Below, piece by piece: positions 44,080 to 59,677 of a DNA stretch of 64,000 bases (within the stretch, counting starts at the first letter, position 1; each line of letters begins with the position of its first letter). The notes under the pieces were generated by a model. That model did not search any database and had not been told where the DNA came from. It worked only from the letters and a program-made list of their open reading frames with translations. The position numbers and the translations under genes were made by a program. The DNA comes from Delphinapterus leucas (taxonomy: Eukaryota; Chordata; Mammalia; Artiodactyla; Monodontidae). The stretch covers positions 15,384,889-15,448,888 of the forward strand of contig NW_022098000.1 in the NCBI RefSeq assembly GCF_002288925.2. The letters are read 5' to 3'.

Positions 44080-45720
44080 CTGCCGACCCAACTGCAGTGA
44101 TAGCCCCCGGCCACAGGTGGGCGCTCTGCAGACAACACCGCCTGTGGGAAGCAGGCCGCTCTGGGGCCTCACCACTTTTCCTCTTAGCACATTGCTTCCT
44201 GTAAGGTGGGCAAGGGCTAAACTTGTGCTGGTCGTCACCTTCCTCCCGTGCGACATTTCTGCCCCAAGCGGTGGTCTGTGTATTAGGCGGCTGTATTCCC
44301 TGGAGTGGCTGCCACTGCAACACAAATTTCCCTCGTTTAATCTTATGTGGTGAATTGTTGCAGCTTCAAACTTTTGAAAAGCTAAGAGCCCCAGTAAAAT
44401 TACCAGTCGTCCTTAAAAATAGAAGTGAAGCGTCGGGTATGACGGATGAATTGCAATATACCTGTGTTTGTATTCTTTGGGGTGAACATGGAAAGAGTAT
44501 GGTGGCAGCAGGTGCTTGACAGGAAACCCCCAGTTATTGGGAAAATTATCCTCAGGGTGTTAAACTCTGATAGGGATTCAAAATGGATGTGAGCAGAGAA
44601 GTGCAGAGTCACCTTAAAGAGATAGCCCGGCTGTGGCCGGCAGGCCCCGCCTGAAACCCAAGTCCTGACACTGGAAGAGTGGCAGTCGGAGGGAGAGGGG
44701 CCAGGCTGGTTCTTGGGGCAGGTCGGCAGTGAGTGTGGAGATGGGCAAAGCCGGCGTTCCCCCTGCTCCGCCCCTCAACGCATCAGGGGCCTTTGTCGCA
44801 GCTTGGCTTCTCCAGCTCATCTCCGCCCGACCTGGCTTCCTGCACGGGTGCCCTCTGGGAGAGCATGTGCTCACTAGAGCCCCTCACAGCTTCGGCGGTC
44901 CTGGTGCTACCTGCCAGTCAGCCCCTGGCGTTCTGGCTCCAGACAGCCGGGCAAGTGCTAAATGAGCCAGCGGGACCCCACAAAGCAGGGGCTTCTGCTC
45001 ATGACAGCTACCCCCTCCCATGCCTTCCTGCGGGTTGGGTGATGGTTCAGATTCAGAGCCTAGGATTCCATTTTGGGCCTGCCAAGTACCAGTTGTGTCA
45101 CCTTGCACGAGCCACCTATATCCTCTGTGGCCCAGCTCCCTTGTTCTTTAAACGGGGTAACATGTACGGCTTTCTAAGGAAATTAAGGGGGTCTGCGGCA
45201 GAGCCTGGGTGCAGGAGATGAGCACCCTAGAGACACGTGGTGCCAAGAGTCATTAGGATGACCTCAGCCTGGTGGGCTCGCTGCTCCCCATGCATGCCGT
45301 TCGGCCCCCTCCCCCGCATCTTCAGCCCCCGAAGCTTCGAGAGCCAGGCCTCATTTCCTTCATCCCAGCCAAGTGCGAACGGCCACAGCCTTCGGGCGGG
45401 ACAGCCGAGAACCGCTGGGCCGGGGCTCGAACGAGAGGAACCTGGGTTCTGCTCAGCCCCGCCCGCCGCTAGAGGAGGAAGTGACGTCACCCGTGACGGC
45501 GCGCCCCCTGGCCGGAGCGCGGCCTCTATCCACGCAGCCCCTCTCATCTGACCCCTGTTAGATGGGGGTCCAGACTCTACTGCCCCTTAAGTCCGGGTGA
45601 CCTTGAGCCAGGCACTTTCCATCTCGGAGCCGCTTAACTGTAAAGCAGGGGTAATACTACTTGCCTTGCCTACCTCTCCCGGTTGTGAAACTCCACTGAG
45701 TTAATGAATAACGTTCACCT
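44080..45720. other. Intergenic with MIR pieces and a GC-rich patch
   Basis: MIR-like pieces at 45040-45180 and 45590-45710. A GC-rich patch at 45290-45550 holds a CRE (TGACGTCA, 45482-45489) and a CTCF-like motif (45501-45515). No coding exon recognised. Confidence 0.45.
45482..45515. promoter_or_regulatory. CRE and CTCF-like motif in GC-rich patch
   Basis: The palindrome TGACGTCA is followed 12 bp later by GCGCCCCCTGGCCGG, which on the minus strand reads as a CTCF-like CCAGGGGGCGC core. Confidence 0.45.
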
Positions 45721-45914
45721 GTCGCTCCTCGTACATATACTGACTCCACTGAGCTAATAATCCTATGGAGTGCTGACTGTTGCCATGCCTGTTTTACTCC
45801 AGAAAACCGAGGCTGAAAAGTTTAAAGGACAGAAAAATATTTTGTAAACTGCAAAGCACCAGGTAAGTTTAAGTCTCTGTTTCTCTCAGTCCTCGTCTTT
45901 CTCCCTCTCCATCT

Positions 45915-45941
45915 CCCTCCCTCCCTCCCACTCTCTCTCTG

Positions 45942-45975
<34 letters not shown>

Positions 45976-46021
45976 CCTCCCTCCCTCTCTCTCTCACACA
46001 CACCCTCCCTCCCTCCCTCTG

Positions 46022-46063
<42 letters not shown>
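45915..46063. repeat. CT/CA microsatellite complex
   Basis: CTCCCTCC, (CT)n and (CA)n runs ending in about 20 CA units. Confidence 0.92.
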
Positions 46064-46065
<2 letters not shown>

Positions 46066-46069
46066 CTTC

Positions 46070-47100
46070 CCAGGCAGTGAAGAGCATGGAAAGGTACACG
46101 GCCTCATGAGATAGGGGGCCATGTAATGCAGGCTTGGTGCACCTTCCTCCCAGCCTCCAAAACATTCCAGAGAGGCATCTTCTCTTTTCACATTCCAGGG
46201 ATCCTAAGCCTCCTAGGATCCTGAACTCACTCGCATGACATCCTTCCCAGCTGAAACCAGCAAGGTCCTTCCTGATGTGTAACCTCAGTGCCTCCTGTTT
46301 GTGAGTTCCTCACCACCCACCAGCAGTAAGTACCACAGCCCTACCGATCCTTTATCTGGTGCAGGTGGGCCAGGCAGGCACTGGGCCCAGTGGATGACCT
46401 AGAAATCCAGCCAGTTGAGACCTGCACATTGAGCAGTGACTTGTGCCTGGGGCAGGACAGGTGGCAGGCAGAACAGTTAAGTAGGTCAGGGTTGTTTGTG
46501 GTGTCACCCGCCCCCTGCACCTTTCTCTGCCTATAATCTGCTCTGGGCTGAACCAATTTAGGGTTATGTTTTAGCTTCTTCGTCAAAGGGGGCCTGGAAC
46601 ACTAAATAACGCCCAAGACAGAAAGCGATGCCTGGTGGGTGTGACGGCAGGAGGAGGACAGACATTTCTGGGCTGGGCTGACAACGGCAGGTAGGCAGGA
46701 CTCAGTCACACCCCCAGGCCACAGATACTATGCCATTAGAGAGTCAAGACACGCTGATATGGGTATTAAAGAGGAGGTTACCAAAGATGCTCTATTTACA
46801 ATTCCAGAATGGCTTAGACCACAATTTCTGGCTTTCTCACCCCACTCCCCTGAGAGATTTTGTTCTTGCCCATGACTTCAGCCATCAGCCTCTGCCTCCT
46901 GGACATCTCTCCTTGGTGCCCCACAATGCCTAAAACAGACTTCTTGACCCCTCCAGCCCAGAGTGGTCCTCCCCTCCGCCCCACTTTTATCATCCTACCT
47001 CAGAGAATGTGTACACCGTGCCTCCCCACCCCTGTGTGAGCTCCACACCTCCAGCCTCCCCCTTCTCCAAGCTTCGTCCTGGGGAGTCTCCAAGTGGGAT
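46070..47100. other. Intergenic, no gene seen
   Basis: Unique sequence without recognisable repeat or ORF support. Confidence 0.4.
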
Positions 47101-47104
47101 TTTT

Positions 47105-48500
47105 GTTTGTTTGGAACAACACAATTAACTGGCTTGATTTAATAGATTTAACATATTTAGACCTATCCAACAACTAGGTAACATCAATAGATATTTTTCT
47201 CAAGCGCACATGGGGTGTTTATAAATATTAACCACATCCTAGATTACAAAGGAAGTCTCAAATACAAAAGTTCAGTATCATACACACCATTGTATGTCTA
47301 CAACATAATGAAAAGATAATATAAAAATAACTGAACATTTTAAACAGATACAACTGATCTCTGATCAACAGAGATACCATAAGGGGAATCAAAATCCTTA
47401 AAACTGAATTATAATAAAAAATTCTACATATTGAAACTTGTGGGATATAGCTAAAATAGTACTTGAAAAGAAATTTATAGTCTTAAATCCTTATGTCTGA
47501 AAAGGGGAAAGGATGAAATTTAATGTGCTAAGTATTAAAGTTAAGAAAACGGAAAAAGAACAACAGACCTGACCCTCAAAAAGTAGAAATAATGAGAAAA
47601 AGTTTAGCAGAAATTAAAAAAAGAAAGGAATAAAGTAAAGAAATTAAAGAATTAAAGAAGCAGAAAACAAATTATGTAATAAAATAGATAAATTGTTGGT
47701 GAAACTGATCAGGAAAAAAGGGAAAAGACATGAAAAACAATTTTAGGAGTGAAAAAAGGGGACATACTTGAGATAGAACAGAGACTAAAAAGATAGTCAA
47801 AGGAAATAGTATGCAATAATCTTTAAAGCTTTCAAGGAACATCCAGAAAAATTATTAAAATTCACTCAAGGAGTAGTAGAAAACCTGAATGGACCTATGC
47901 CATTAAAAAGTTTGAGTTCCTAGTTAAAATATTTTCATATAGGAAACAACAGAAACAGGCATTTTTATAGGTGAGTTCTACAAAACTTTAAAGAAATGGA
48001 TAATTTCAGTCTAATGTTAGTCTATTAACAAATTAAACACAAATAGACTAAGGAAATTTTAAAAACAGTATTCTCAATAGATGCAGAAAATAATTTTGAC
48101 ACCCATTCAGATTAAGATGTAGAACAAGTGAAGAGCAGAAAGAAAATATGCTCAATGATGAAGTGTTCCTTTTCCGATCAGAAAGACAGGGATGCCCAGA
48201 ATCACTGTTTCCACACGTCATTGTTCTGCTGGTCCTAGCTGCTGCAGTGTAACAAGAAATATGAGATACAAGGGTTAGAAAGGCAGAAACCAAGCTATCA
48301 CTGTTCTCAGATGATAGCTAGGGTTGTACCAGAAAACAACAAAAGAGTGACAGACGAATTAAAAATTAGTAAGGTAGCCTACCAAGTTGTGGGATCGATA
48401 CACAACAATCGTTTTTCAAACTCTCCAGGAAACAGAAAATGAAGGCACATTTCCATGTGCCATTGCATCAAAAAATAACATACTAACAATCAAATGAGCG
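47105..48500 (+). mobile_element. Old L1 ORF2 remnant
   Basis: A-rich forward L1: TTCTCAAGCGCACATGGGG, ACAAAGGAAGTCTCAAATAC, AGACAGGGATGCCCAGAATC and CAAGCTATCACTGTTCTCAG appear in ORF2 order. Many stops and indels; not functional. Confidence 0.7.
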
Positions 48501-48964
48501 AAAGTGGTGCAAAGAGACATGTCCCCGCAGAACATGGAGACTGAGGCAAAGAGCTGGAGCCCTCGTTGGCCATGCAGACCTGCTCAGCTGTCCAACATAT
48601 CTGAACATCAGGTCTGTTGGCCCAGGAGGATGTCAGCTCAGGAATTCAGAGATGTAAGCCTGGTGGAACTGGGAAGACCAGAACTGATAGGGCACGCCTG
48701 GCAGGCGCTGAGCTTGGAAGGCTGCTTGTTCGGGAGGTTAAGGAGCCAGAGCTACTCCCCATGCTTAAATAGGCCCTGACGTCCTGATGCCTCCGGTTGC
48801 TTGATTCATCCATGGCCCCTTATCTAAGCTCCCCTCAGTGGCCCCCTGACCTCCTTGAAAGGCCAGTGGTGCTTCCTAACTAGGAGAAGTCCCAGTCCGA
48901 GCGGCAGCCGGAGGCCTCTGCCCAGGCTGAGTCTGTGCTCCCTCCGAGGCCCTACTTAGCTTTA

Positions 48965-49300
48965 GCTAGATCAGGGGTCTGCAAAGCTTTTCTGTAAAAG
49001 GTGAGGGGGTAAATATTTTAGACTTTGCAAGCTATATGGTCTCTGTCACAACTATCAACTCCCTTATTACAGTGTGAAACTAGCCAAAGACAACGTGTAA
49101 ACAAATAGTAGAGCTTGTTTCAGTAAAACTTTATGGACATAAATTCAAATTTCCTATACTTTTCACATGCCAAAATATTATCTTCCCTTTGATGTTTTTT
49201 CAACCATTAAACAATGTAAAAACCATTCTTATCCACAGGCCATACAAAAACAAGTGATAAGCCCACCAACTGCAGGCCATAGTTTATCAGTCCTTGCTTC
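48965..49300. mobile_element. Ancient DNA-transposon-like relic (MER1/hAT type suspected)
   Basis: TCAGGGGTCTGCAAAGCTTTT, AAATATTTTAGACTTTGCAAG and GCAGGCCATAGTTTATCAG resemble a common non-autonomous DNA transposon with inverted ends. The exact family is not certain. Confidence 0.5.
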
Positions 49301-49439
49301 ACCTGGCTGCCCTCCAAACAGCAGAAGGTTGGGCTGGGTCTTTGAGGCCTGGTCGGGAATAAAGGGTATCTCGGGAACATCAAGGGTTGCAAATGCTGCT
49401 GGGAATAGGCTTCTGGGGATTCAGCGGGGGTTAAGTCAT

Positions 49440-49850
49440 CTTTAATAGCCTTCAGTGGCTTCCCTGACCCTAAGTTAAGGTCAGAACTACTTAGCATGGC
49501 ATTGTGGCCCTCTGTGACCTAATCCCTGCCTGCAGGGTCACTTTCAGTGACTCCTGCCTCCCTTGAGGGTTCCTGGGCTGTGGTGCCTCTGGCAGGGCTG
49601 TGCCTTTCCCATGCTTTCCCTTTGCTGGGGAGTAGACCTGTGCCATGTAGCCCTGAGCCTGCCCCCTTACCCAGGCTGAGCTGGGAAACTGAGGCTTCTC
49701 CCTTGCTGCCAGCTGCTCTGATTCGCACTTGGTCTGCTGCAGCTCCCCCTAGTGGGCTAAGGGCTCCTTGTCCTGTTTATGCATCTCTGTATCCTCAGAC
49801 AAGGCTCACAGGGGAGTAGTGAGTGTCAATGAGCTGGAGAAGTCATCCTG
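49440..49850 (+). repeat. L2-like fragment
   Basis: TTAGCATGGCATTGTGGCCC, TGACCTAATCCCTGCCTGC and the following text fit the body of an L2. A CTCF-like motif follows at 49742. Confidence 0.5.
49742..49755 (-). promoter_or_regulatory. CTCF-like motif, reverse
   Basis: The minus strand reads CCACTAGGGGGAGC, one mismatch from the common CTCF core CCACTAGGGGGCGC. Confidence 0.45.
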
Positions 49851-49859
49851 AAGATTTCT

Positions 49860-51240
49860 GGAAGAGAAAGCAGAATTTCTGTGCTGGTGCGAGATTTGAG
49901 ATTTTCCCATTAGGAAACCCCCGAGGAATCTCTGATCCTGACACTGGTCCACAGGAGTGATTCTTGCTATGCTTTGGGCCTGAGTCCTGGGAGAAGAAAC
50001 AGCATTCCCACTCCATTTCTGGATCAGGGAGCAAGGGAGTTAGCGGAGCAAAGGCTCTGAGCTGACCCATCCTGGGGTACTCACTGAAGCCTTCCTCGCC
50101 CAGTTTCTAGAATGTGCAGATTCACTCCCACCTCTTCACAGGACTGTGAGATGTTGTGAATCCTCTTTGTGAACCAGGGAGCAGGTGTTTAATTAACTAG
50201 CCCCCTTCTGCCCAGGGGGAGGGAGGGTGTGTTGGGGGGTGACGCTCCTGGTTTGAGGTTTCCATCAGGAACACAGCATCCGGGGGGCCTCCTAGCAGCA
50301 GCACCACGGCCCTTCCCCCACTCACTGACTCCTCCCAGACCATAAAGAAGGGGAGTGGAAGTGTAAGGAGAGATGAAATTGAGGTAGTGATGGCAGGGTT
50401 GATGAGGTCTGGAGTGTGGGACGAGGAAAAAGAAAGCAAGAGTCCTTTGTTCCTTGAAACTGAACACATAAGCCAAGAAGATACGAAAGAATAAGACTGG
50501 GCACCAGGGCTGCTGAGGGAGGTCCGCGGGTGGTAGTGGGGGAAGCTCTCCACAGCAAGCCAGGGGCCGACAAAGTGGGCCACGAAGGGAGTTGCTGGAC
50601 ATCCACAAGGTCACAGCGTAGGGGGTGGCCATTCTCTCCTGGAGGGTCTGTGGGTCCAGTAGGCTTCCAAGATGAGGCCTTGGAAAGGCAAGGACAGCTC
50701 ACCAGCCGGAGGAAACGCAAAAGGGGCAGAGCCAGAAGAGGCACGGCGTCCCGCAGCTCGCTGGGCAGGCTCGTGGCTTGGAGCTTCCGGCGCCACCGCT
50801 GAAGGGGAACGACGTGGTTCCAACCGCCTGGAGCGGGCTACACTCTGGCCAGAGTCTTCATGCTGCCTCCAAGAACTTCTGCCACCCTGCAGAGGGGTCC
50901 TTGGAGACCAGACCCTCCCCAGATCTAAGCAGCTGCAGAAAGAGAGAAGAATGGGGGGAAAAAAAAGAAAAAAAGAAACCAGACTGAGAACTCGATGTGC
51001 ATGTCTCTGCGCTCCAGAAGGCTGCAGAAGCTGGGGAGGGTCCATCGCGTAGCGACCCCATCCCCAGTTTCCGCTCTCTGAAGGCGGCGCCCTTAGAGCT
51101 GCCCCAACAGCCCGTGTGATTGATGGGGTAGAAGTGGGGTCAATCCCAACCCCAGACGCAGTGCTGGACTAGCTGGGCCTGGCAGGTGGGGTAAAGGGTG
51201 CCCCCTGCAGTTTCCTACAATAAACGGGATTAGGGCAGCC
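49860..51240. other. HSP90AB1 far upstream, no gene seen
   Basis: Unique sequence with overlapping ORFs on both strands (to 147 codons) that show no domain or splice support. Confidence 0.4.
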
Positions 51241-51516
51241 CACTTCAACCCCAGGATCCTAGCAGAACGGTCGCGGGGCGGAGCCGCCGCAGAGGCACAG
51301 CCCAGGCCGCAGAGGGAGGGGCGGAGCCTCGAGGGAAGGGGGCGGGGCGGGACCGCCTAGGCGGGCCTGGAACCTGCTGGAAGCATCGCAGTACCGCCGC
51401 CGTGGCTCCTTCCGCCGCATGCAGGCAAAGAGTCCCCCGCCAGCCGGAGCCGGCAACCTTACAGCAGCCGGAGCCACGCCCCGCGGCGAAACGCTGGCCC
51501 TGCCCCCGGGAGGGCC

Positions 51517-51554
51517 GGGATTCCCCGGGCTGCCCGGGATTCCCCGGGCTGCCC
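51517..51554 (+). repeat. 19-bp tandem duplication carrying two perfect kappa-B motifs
   Basis: GGGATTCCCC occurs at 51517-51526 and 51536-51545, each followed by GGGCTGCCC, giving two adjacent copies of one 19-bp unit. It lies about 520 bp upstream of the HSP90AB1 TSS in GC-rich DNA. The motif fits the NF-kappa-B consensus GGGRNNYYCC exactly. Confidence 0.7.
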
Positions 51555-51926
51555 AGAGTTGGGCTTCCGATTCCGCACCGCCCGCGGAAAAGACCCCCTT
51601 CCCCTTATTGGTCTGTTGGAATGTGTAGCGAAGATTCTAAAGGGAGATCGAGCCTGGGAGCGTAGGTGGGAGTGGTTGGCCACTTTTTAGGCGTCCTTCG
51701 AGGCCGGGACTTTTGGGTGTGGAGACGCCTGCACTACAGGTTTCTACGGAGGTCAGTGGGGATCCTCGCCCCTGATCCGCCGCTTACGTCATGAGAGCAT
51801 TCCCAACATCTATTTTTGATGGTGTCCTGTCTTGGAAGCGCAGAGACAGGGCTATGAAAACGAGTAAATACGTGCGCTCCCCGTGCAGACTGAGGCCGGC
51901 TGCTCCCGTTCTTCACCGCCCCCTCC

Positions 51927-51948
51927 CCTATTTTGGACCATGACGTCA
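51927..51948 (+). promoter_or_regulatory. HSP90AB1: CArG box and CRE in the HSP90AB1 promoter
   Basis: A perfect serum response factor motif CCTATTTTGG (51927-51936) is followed four bases later by the full palindromic cAMP response element TGACGTCA (51941-51948). Both lie 120-145 bp upstream of the predicted TSS, next to a GC-box. The motifs are seen directly; their use is inferred. Confidence 0.6.
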
Positions 51949-52040
51949 AGGTGGGCGGGCGATGGCAGGTGCGGTGCTGACAGGCATCCTCCTTTAAGGC
52001 GGAGGGATCCGGGGGCGGGCAGCTAGGCTGTGCTTCGTCT

Positions 52041-52047
52041 TATATAA
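52041..52047 (+). promoter_or_regulatory. HSP90AB1: TATA box of HSP90AB1
   Basis: TATATAA in an otherwise CpG-rich promoter, about 28 bp before the expected TSS near 52070. A GC-box lies at about 52012-52020. The predicted start, the non-coding exon and its donor at 52170 all follow in the right order. Confidence 0.85.
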
Positions 52048-52069
52048 GGCGACTGGGGGCGCACAGCCG

Positions 52070-52169
52070 TTCTCTTGAGTCACCCCCGTGCGCCCTTGTT
52101 GCGGCGAGTACGGTTGAGGCAGTCCTTGCCCGCTCAGCTCTCTAGTGTCTGCGATTCTTATTCTTTAAG
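52070..52169 (+). other. HSP90AB1: Non-coding exon 1 of HSP90AB1
   Basis: About 100 nt from the TSS predicted by the TATA box to a consensus donor (TTTAAG/GTAAGG). It contains no ATG. Intron 1 (52170-53534) then runs to the acceptor TTTTAG immediately before the start codon, the layout known for human HSP90AB1. The 5' end is approximate. Confidence 0.8.
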
Positions 52170-52756
52170 GTAAGGCTGCAGTCTTCGGGCTTTTCAGGTT
52201 AGATTGGTCTTCCGAGTTGTCTTCGTCTTTCGTGTCCTTTCCGACTCCCACATTTTGTTGTGTTGGGGCGGCTTTTGGGATAACGCTCCTATTTTTTGTT
52301 GAGGGTGGGAGGGAGCTCTTGAGTTCAGCCTCTTTTCTGTGTTGGTGGCGGGGCTGCTTCTGGGCAGGTATTAGCTATGGGCGAGGTGGGCCGCGGAGTG
52401 GGTCTGGGCTAGTGGGCAGCTGCACGTGGTGGCCGCGCCGGCCCGGGACGCTGCCATGTTTGCCTCTCCACTTCCGGACGCGGCTACGGGGCGCCGGAGG
52501 GTCCCCAAGGGTTGTGGGTGTGCGCGCTCGGTGTGACTCAGCACAGCCCGGTCCTGATCAGGTTTTGCCATCTTTTCTATTGGACGCGGTTTTTAAGTTT
52601 TTTCGGGTGCTTTCCGGGAGGGTCTGCGGCGAGAGATGTTTTCCGTCGCCTCTGGCCTGCGGTCTTGGTGCAGGAGGAGGGACGGGAGAGGGGAGGGGGC
52701 AGGCTCTGGGATTCATGGGTTTATTCCTCCCCCGCCCCTTCTCGAGAGCTGAGATT

Positions 52757-52776
52757 GTTCTGGAAGCTTCTGGAGC
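52757..52776 (+). promoter_or_regulatory. HSP90AB1: Heat shock element in HSP90AB1 intron 1
   Basis: Alternating pentamers TTC-nn-GAA-nn-TTC-nn-GAG form a near-perfect four-unit HSE, the binding pattern of trimeric HSF1. It lies about 690 bp downstream of the predicted TSS. I recall a functional first-intron HSE at about this place in the human gene. Confidence 0.8.
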
Positions 52777-53534
52777 CCAGTGCCCCGCCCTGGTGCCCGG
52801 ATGCTGGGGCGAAGGGAGGCTGCGCGGTGGCGCCCCCTTCCCGCGTGGTCCTGGCCGACGAATGTCCGGCAAGGACTAGAGTCGCCCCAGCCGATTACAG
52901 CCACCATCTTAGTTGTGTTTGGTTTGGACCTGCATTTCACTCGCATGTGCTCAGGGGTCACGGAGGAGCTTTTACTTTATCGGTTCTTTGTCTTAATAGC
53001 CACCCTGGGTGGGCATCCCACCGATTTCTCGAGTTAGCTTTCCCTACCACGTGAGGCAGTAATCCCACATCTGCTTGGAGATGCCTCATGGGAGAGCAGT
53101 TTCAAGTCATTGCCCTTTTTAACGTAAAACTAGTCATGTTGGAGGTCCCCCCACCCAAAATGGTAGAACTGTAGGGATTTGCATATTTAAGTGTGTGTGT
53201 GAATTAACTGGGGTTATTACTTGAATTCGAGATACCTGGGTTAGGGGCGATACTCTGCATGCCTAACAAATTACCAGGTGATGCTGATCTAGGGATCATT
53301 TTAACAGTGGTTTGGTTCCAAAGTACAAGAAACCTTTACACGTTTCATCGAGTGTGTTAGGCGCACCCCCTCTCCCCATTGTTTTCCGTCTAAGGTTGCA
53401 GCCTGAAATTTTTACAGGAAAGGATTTTGTCTCGGTACACTGCTCAGAAGAGTTTGAATTGAATCTCTTAAATGTTTTTATTGTAACCGGGGTGAACTCT
53501 AGTAGTCTTAAATTCTTGAGTTTTCTTATTTTAG

Positions 53535-57631
<4,097 letters not shown>

Positions 57632-57874
57632 GAATTTCTACCTGCAGACTTTGTTCTCTCTGTATAGTGTCCCCATGGCTCCCCCAGCGGCAGCCCCAGT
57701 GGCCTTGGCCCACTTGGTTCTTTCTGCTGATGTCTAGTGGTTTTATTTCTGTTCTTCTGTCTAAGGCAGGATATAAGGGCCTCAAGCCCTATTCCTTTCC
57801 ACATTTGACATGGGGTTTGAATGTTGTGTATTGTGTTGTTTTTGTTTGTTTTGTTCTGAAATTAAAGTATGCAA

Positions 57875-57880
57875 AATAAA
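57875..57880 (+). terminator. HSP90AB1: Polyadenylation signal of HSP90AB1
   Basis: AATAAA 244 nt after the stop codon, followed by T-rich sequence. An ATTAAA 15 nt upstream could act as a weaker second signal. The 3' UTR is short, as in other mammals. Confidence 0.85.
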
Positions 57881-58059
57881 GATGATGCAGGTTTTTTACA
57901 CGCTTCTTTCTCAAATCATGTGGACCCCCCCCCAAGTATGTATAATGCTGCCTTTGGAGTTTCCCTAGTTTCTGTTTCCTAAGTCTTAACCTGCCGTCAT
58001 CCTGAGTATAGATAACGTGATACACAGTAGGACTTTAAAAGTTTTTAAAAGGTTACTGA

Positions 58060-59165
58060 TAAGTTTAGAAGTCACACAAATGGGATCTAATGAAACTTGA
58101 AACCACAAAACAAAAAGCAAACCTACAGAATGGGAGAAAATATTTGCAAATGATGCAACTGACAAGGGCTTAATTTCCAAAATAACACAAACAGCTCATA
58201 CAAGTTAATTTAAAAAAAATCCAGTTAAAAAATGGGCAGAAGACCTAAATAGACATCTCTCCAAAGAAGACATACACATGGCCAATAGGCACATGAAAAG
58301 ATGTTCAACATAGTTACTGGAGAAGTGCAAATCAAAATGATGATGAGGTACCACCTCACATTAAAAAGTAAGCAAATGACAGGACTTCCTGGCAGTCCAG
58401 CGATTGAGACTGTGCTTCTACTGCAGTGGGCGCAGGTTCAGGAACTAAGATCCTTGCATGCTGCGTGGTCAAAAAACAAAACAAAAAAGTCTGCAAGTAA
58501 CAAAAGCTTGGAGAGGGTGTGGAGAACAGGGAACCCTCCTACACTGTTGGTGGGAATGCAGGGTGGTGCAGCCACCAAGGAAAACAGTATGGAGGTTCCT
58601 CAGAAAACTAAGAATAGAATTACATATCCAGTAATCCACTCCTGGGCATGTATCCAGACAAAACTAATTCAAATAGATGCACCCCTATGTCTGCAGCAGC
58701 ACTAACAATAGCCAAGACACGGAAACAAACGTCTGTTGACAGATAAGATGTGCATATATACAAGGGAATACTACTCAGCCATGAAAAATGAAATCATGCC
58801 ATTTGCAGCAACAGGGATGCAATTAGAGACTACCATGCTAAGTAAAAGAAATATCATATGATAATCACATGTGGAACGTAAAATATGACACAAATGAACC
58901 TCTGAATCAAATCAAGGAGAGAACAGACCGGTGGTTGCCAAGGGCGATGAGGAAGGCATGGAATGGGAGGTTGGGGTTAGCAGATGGAAGCTTTTATATG
59001 AACAAGAATGGATGAACAAGGCCCTACCGTATAGTGCACAATTCAATATCTTATGATAAACCATAATGGAAAACAGTACTTTAAAAAAAATATAACAATC
59101 ATTCACTTTCCTGTACAGCAGAAATTAACTGTAAATCAACTACACTTCAATTTTAAAAAACACTG
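58060..59165 (+). mobile_element. L1 3' end between HSP90AB1 and SLC35B2
   Basis: ORF2 end (ATGGGCAGAAGACCTAAATAG, CACTGTTGGTGGGAATGCA) and 3' UTR (TTCCTGTACAGCAGAAATTA) in forward order, with a SINE at 58381. It fills the space between the two convergent genes. Confidence 0.85.
58381..58488 (+). mobile_element. tRNA SINE nested in L1
   Basis: Head AGGACTTCCTGGCAGTCCAG, shortened B-box region, A-rich tail. Confidence 0.82.
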
Positions 59166-59666
59166 ATTAAAAGAAAAAAAACACTGAAGGTATAAATGGT
59201 ATCTTTGAACTACCATATAACACTTTAAATAAAGTCCCTTTCCTAAAGCACATAGAGGGTCTTCCACTCAAAGTTTTTTGACTTTACTGTGCTGATACAA
59301 AAGCACACACATGCAGTAGGAACTACTTTTGATCTTTTCCTGGGCTGACAGTATGAGGTACCTTCACTGGTGTGGCTGGGTGCTGAGCTGCAGTTCCCAG
59401 CCACCACCTGGCCACAAACAAGTGGTAGACGTAACCACCACTGTCTTTTCGTTTCCAGTATTAAACAAGTTAAATGAGATATTTGACACCTGTTAAACAG
59501 CAACTGTAGGATGTTTTGAGCTGATGGAAGTTTTAGGTAGGGTAAGCTATGTCAGGTGTGTTAAACACATTTTCAGCTTCTCATGGGTTTATCGGACATA
59601 GCCCATCTGAAGTTGAAAGTCTGTACTTCAGTCAACCAAAACACAGGACCGAGCCTGCTGCAGCAA

Positions 59667-59677
59667 TTTAATTTAAT
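59667..59677 (-). terminator. SLC35B2: Candidate polyadenylation signals of SLC35B2
   Basis: Two overlapping ATTAAA hexamers read on the minus strand (TTTAAT at 59667-59672 and 59672-59677), about 600 nt beyond the stop codon. No canonical AATAAA lies closer on that strand. The distance fits a 3' UTR of about 600 nt. Confidence 0.6.

Larger units (their letters stand above)
51250..52540 (+). promoter_or_regulatory. HSP90AB1: HSP90AB1 CpG island and upstream GC-rich flank
   Basis: CpG-dense stretches with several GC-boxes lie around 51270-51560 and again around 51950-52540, spanning promoter, exon 1 and the start of intron 1. An inverted CCAAT (ATTGG) lies at 51608 and a two-unit HSE-like GAAGATTC at 51630-51637. 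Confidence 0.65.

Noticed and set aside
47105..48500. A-rich block as a possible gene or viral remnant
   Set aside because: It follows L1 ORF2 order with many stops, so it is an old LINE fragment.
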